DNA from: Pelodera strongyloides
Taxonomy: Eukaryota > Nematoda > Chromadorea > Rhabditida > Rhabditidae
Direction: 5' to 3'
DNA: 64,000 nt
Assembly (NCBI GenBank): GCA_036852015.1
Contig: JAANDG010000078.1
Coordinates: 248,001-312,000, forward strand
This document shows positions 63,859 through 64,000 of this stretch, piece by piece. A program made the translations under genes and the position numbers. The notes beneath the pieces are model-generated. The model was not told where the DNA came from, ran no database searches, and saw nothing but the letters and a program-made list of their open reading frames with translations. The first letter of the stretch is position 1. Each line of letters starts with the position of its first letter.

Positions 63859-64000
63859 TTAAAGCGAAATATCGGCCGGATTTTGAAACGCATCGAGTAC
63901 ACCAGCATTATTATGCAGGTTTGCAAATGAACATATATTAGAATAAAAAATCTTTGCATCAATACGTAAGAATTTAACTGTCCACGATGCGTTTCAAAAA
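63859..64000. mobile_element. AGCGAAATACC-family element, cut by window edge
   Basis: Left end TTAA-AGCGAAATATCGGCCGG, interior CACCAGCATTATTATGC, and the beginning of the right repeat (CCACGATGCGTTTCAAAAA) at the last bases. It lies in an intron of transporter 2. Confidence 0.85.

Overview
The window is nuclear DNA from a nematode. The decisive marker is a complete 127-residue major sperm protein (MSP) gene at 9958-10433 (-), a family restricted to nematodes, with the first codons of a second copy at the left edge. TTAGGC-type interstitial telomeric DNA and candidate trans-splice acceptors just upstream of start codons agree with this. The sequence is AT-rich, introns are long and full of repeats, and the MSP gene carries an intron (C. 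elegans MSP genes are intronless), so it is probably not Caenorhabditis. I cannot name the species.

Seven gene models and one gene start can be supported. Coordinates were assembled by hand from splice signals and reading-frame continuity. From left to right: (1) MSP start, 1-19 (-). (2) A 15-exon, 496-residue GLUT-like sugar transporter of the major facilitator superfamily, 908-6299 (-). (3) MSP, 9958-10433 (-). (4) A Cys-loop ligand-gated ion channel subunit, 15877-30943 (+), with 16 visible exons and the first exon unresolved. (5) Inside the channel's 6.9-kb intron, on the opposite strand, a complete 15-exon gene at 18778-23739 (-) for an unrecognised 654-residue secreted or GPI-anchored-looking glycoprotein. 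(6) A 177-residue small secreted protein with a Tyr-Tyr-Tyr-Pro repeat, 33557-35460 (+). (7) An 11-exon, 482-residue peptide GPCR resembling the sex-peptide/myoinhibitory-peptide receptor-related group, 55259-59927 (+). (8) The 3' part of a second sugar transporter, 61508-63808 (-), running off the right edge and sharing exon lengths with the first.

The rest, including 20 kb without a convincing gene (35.5-55.2 kb), is rich in repeats. The dominant kind is short inverted-repeat elements flanked by TTAA: a family starting AGCGAAATACCGGCC with about ten copies or fragments, a family starting AGG(A/T)(A/T)GGCAGTCAC-like ends with three members of 0.43, 0.83 and 2.9 kb, and several others. Two nested insertions reveal the TTAA duplication directly. 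There are also at least two tRNA-derived SINE families, a 92-bp x5 tandem array, a CTACCCC minisatellite filling an intron, and long simple repeats.

The genes do not form one pathway. MSP is a sperm cytoskeletal and signalling protein, the transporters move hexose-type substrates across membranes, and the channel and GPCR are neuronal-type receptors. The least explained items are the nested glycoprotein gene, the YYYP secreted protein, and the nested TTAA-element complex at 40.6-48.4 kb. I found no CRISPR array, operon-like cluster or other prokaryotic-type system.
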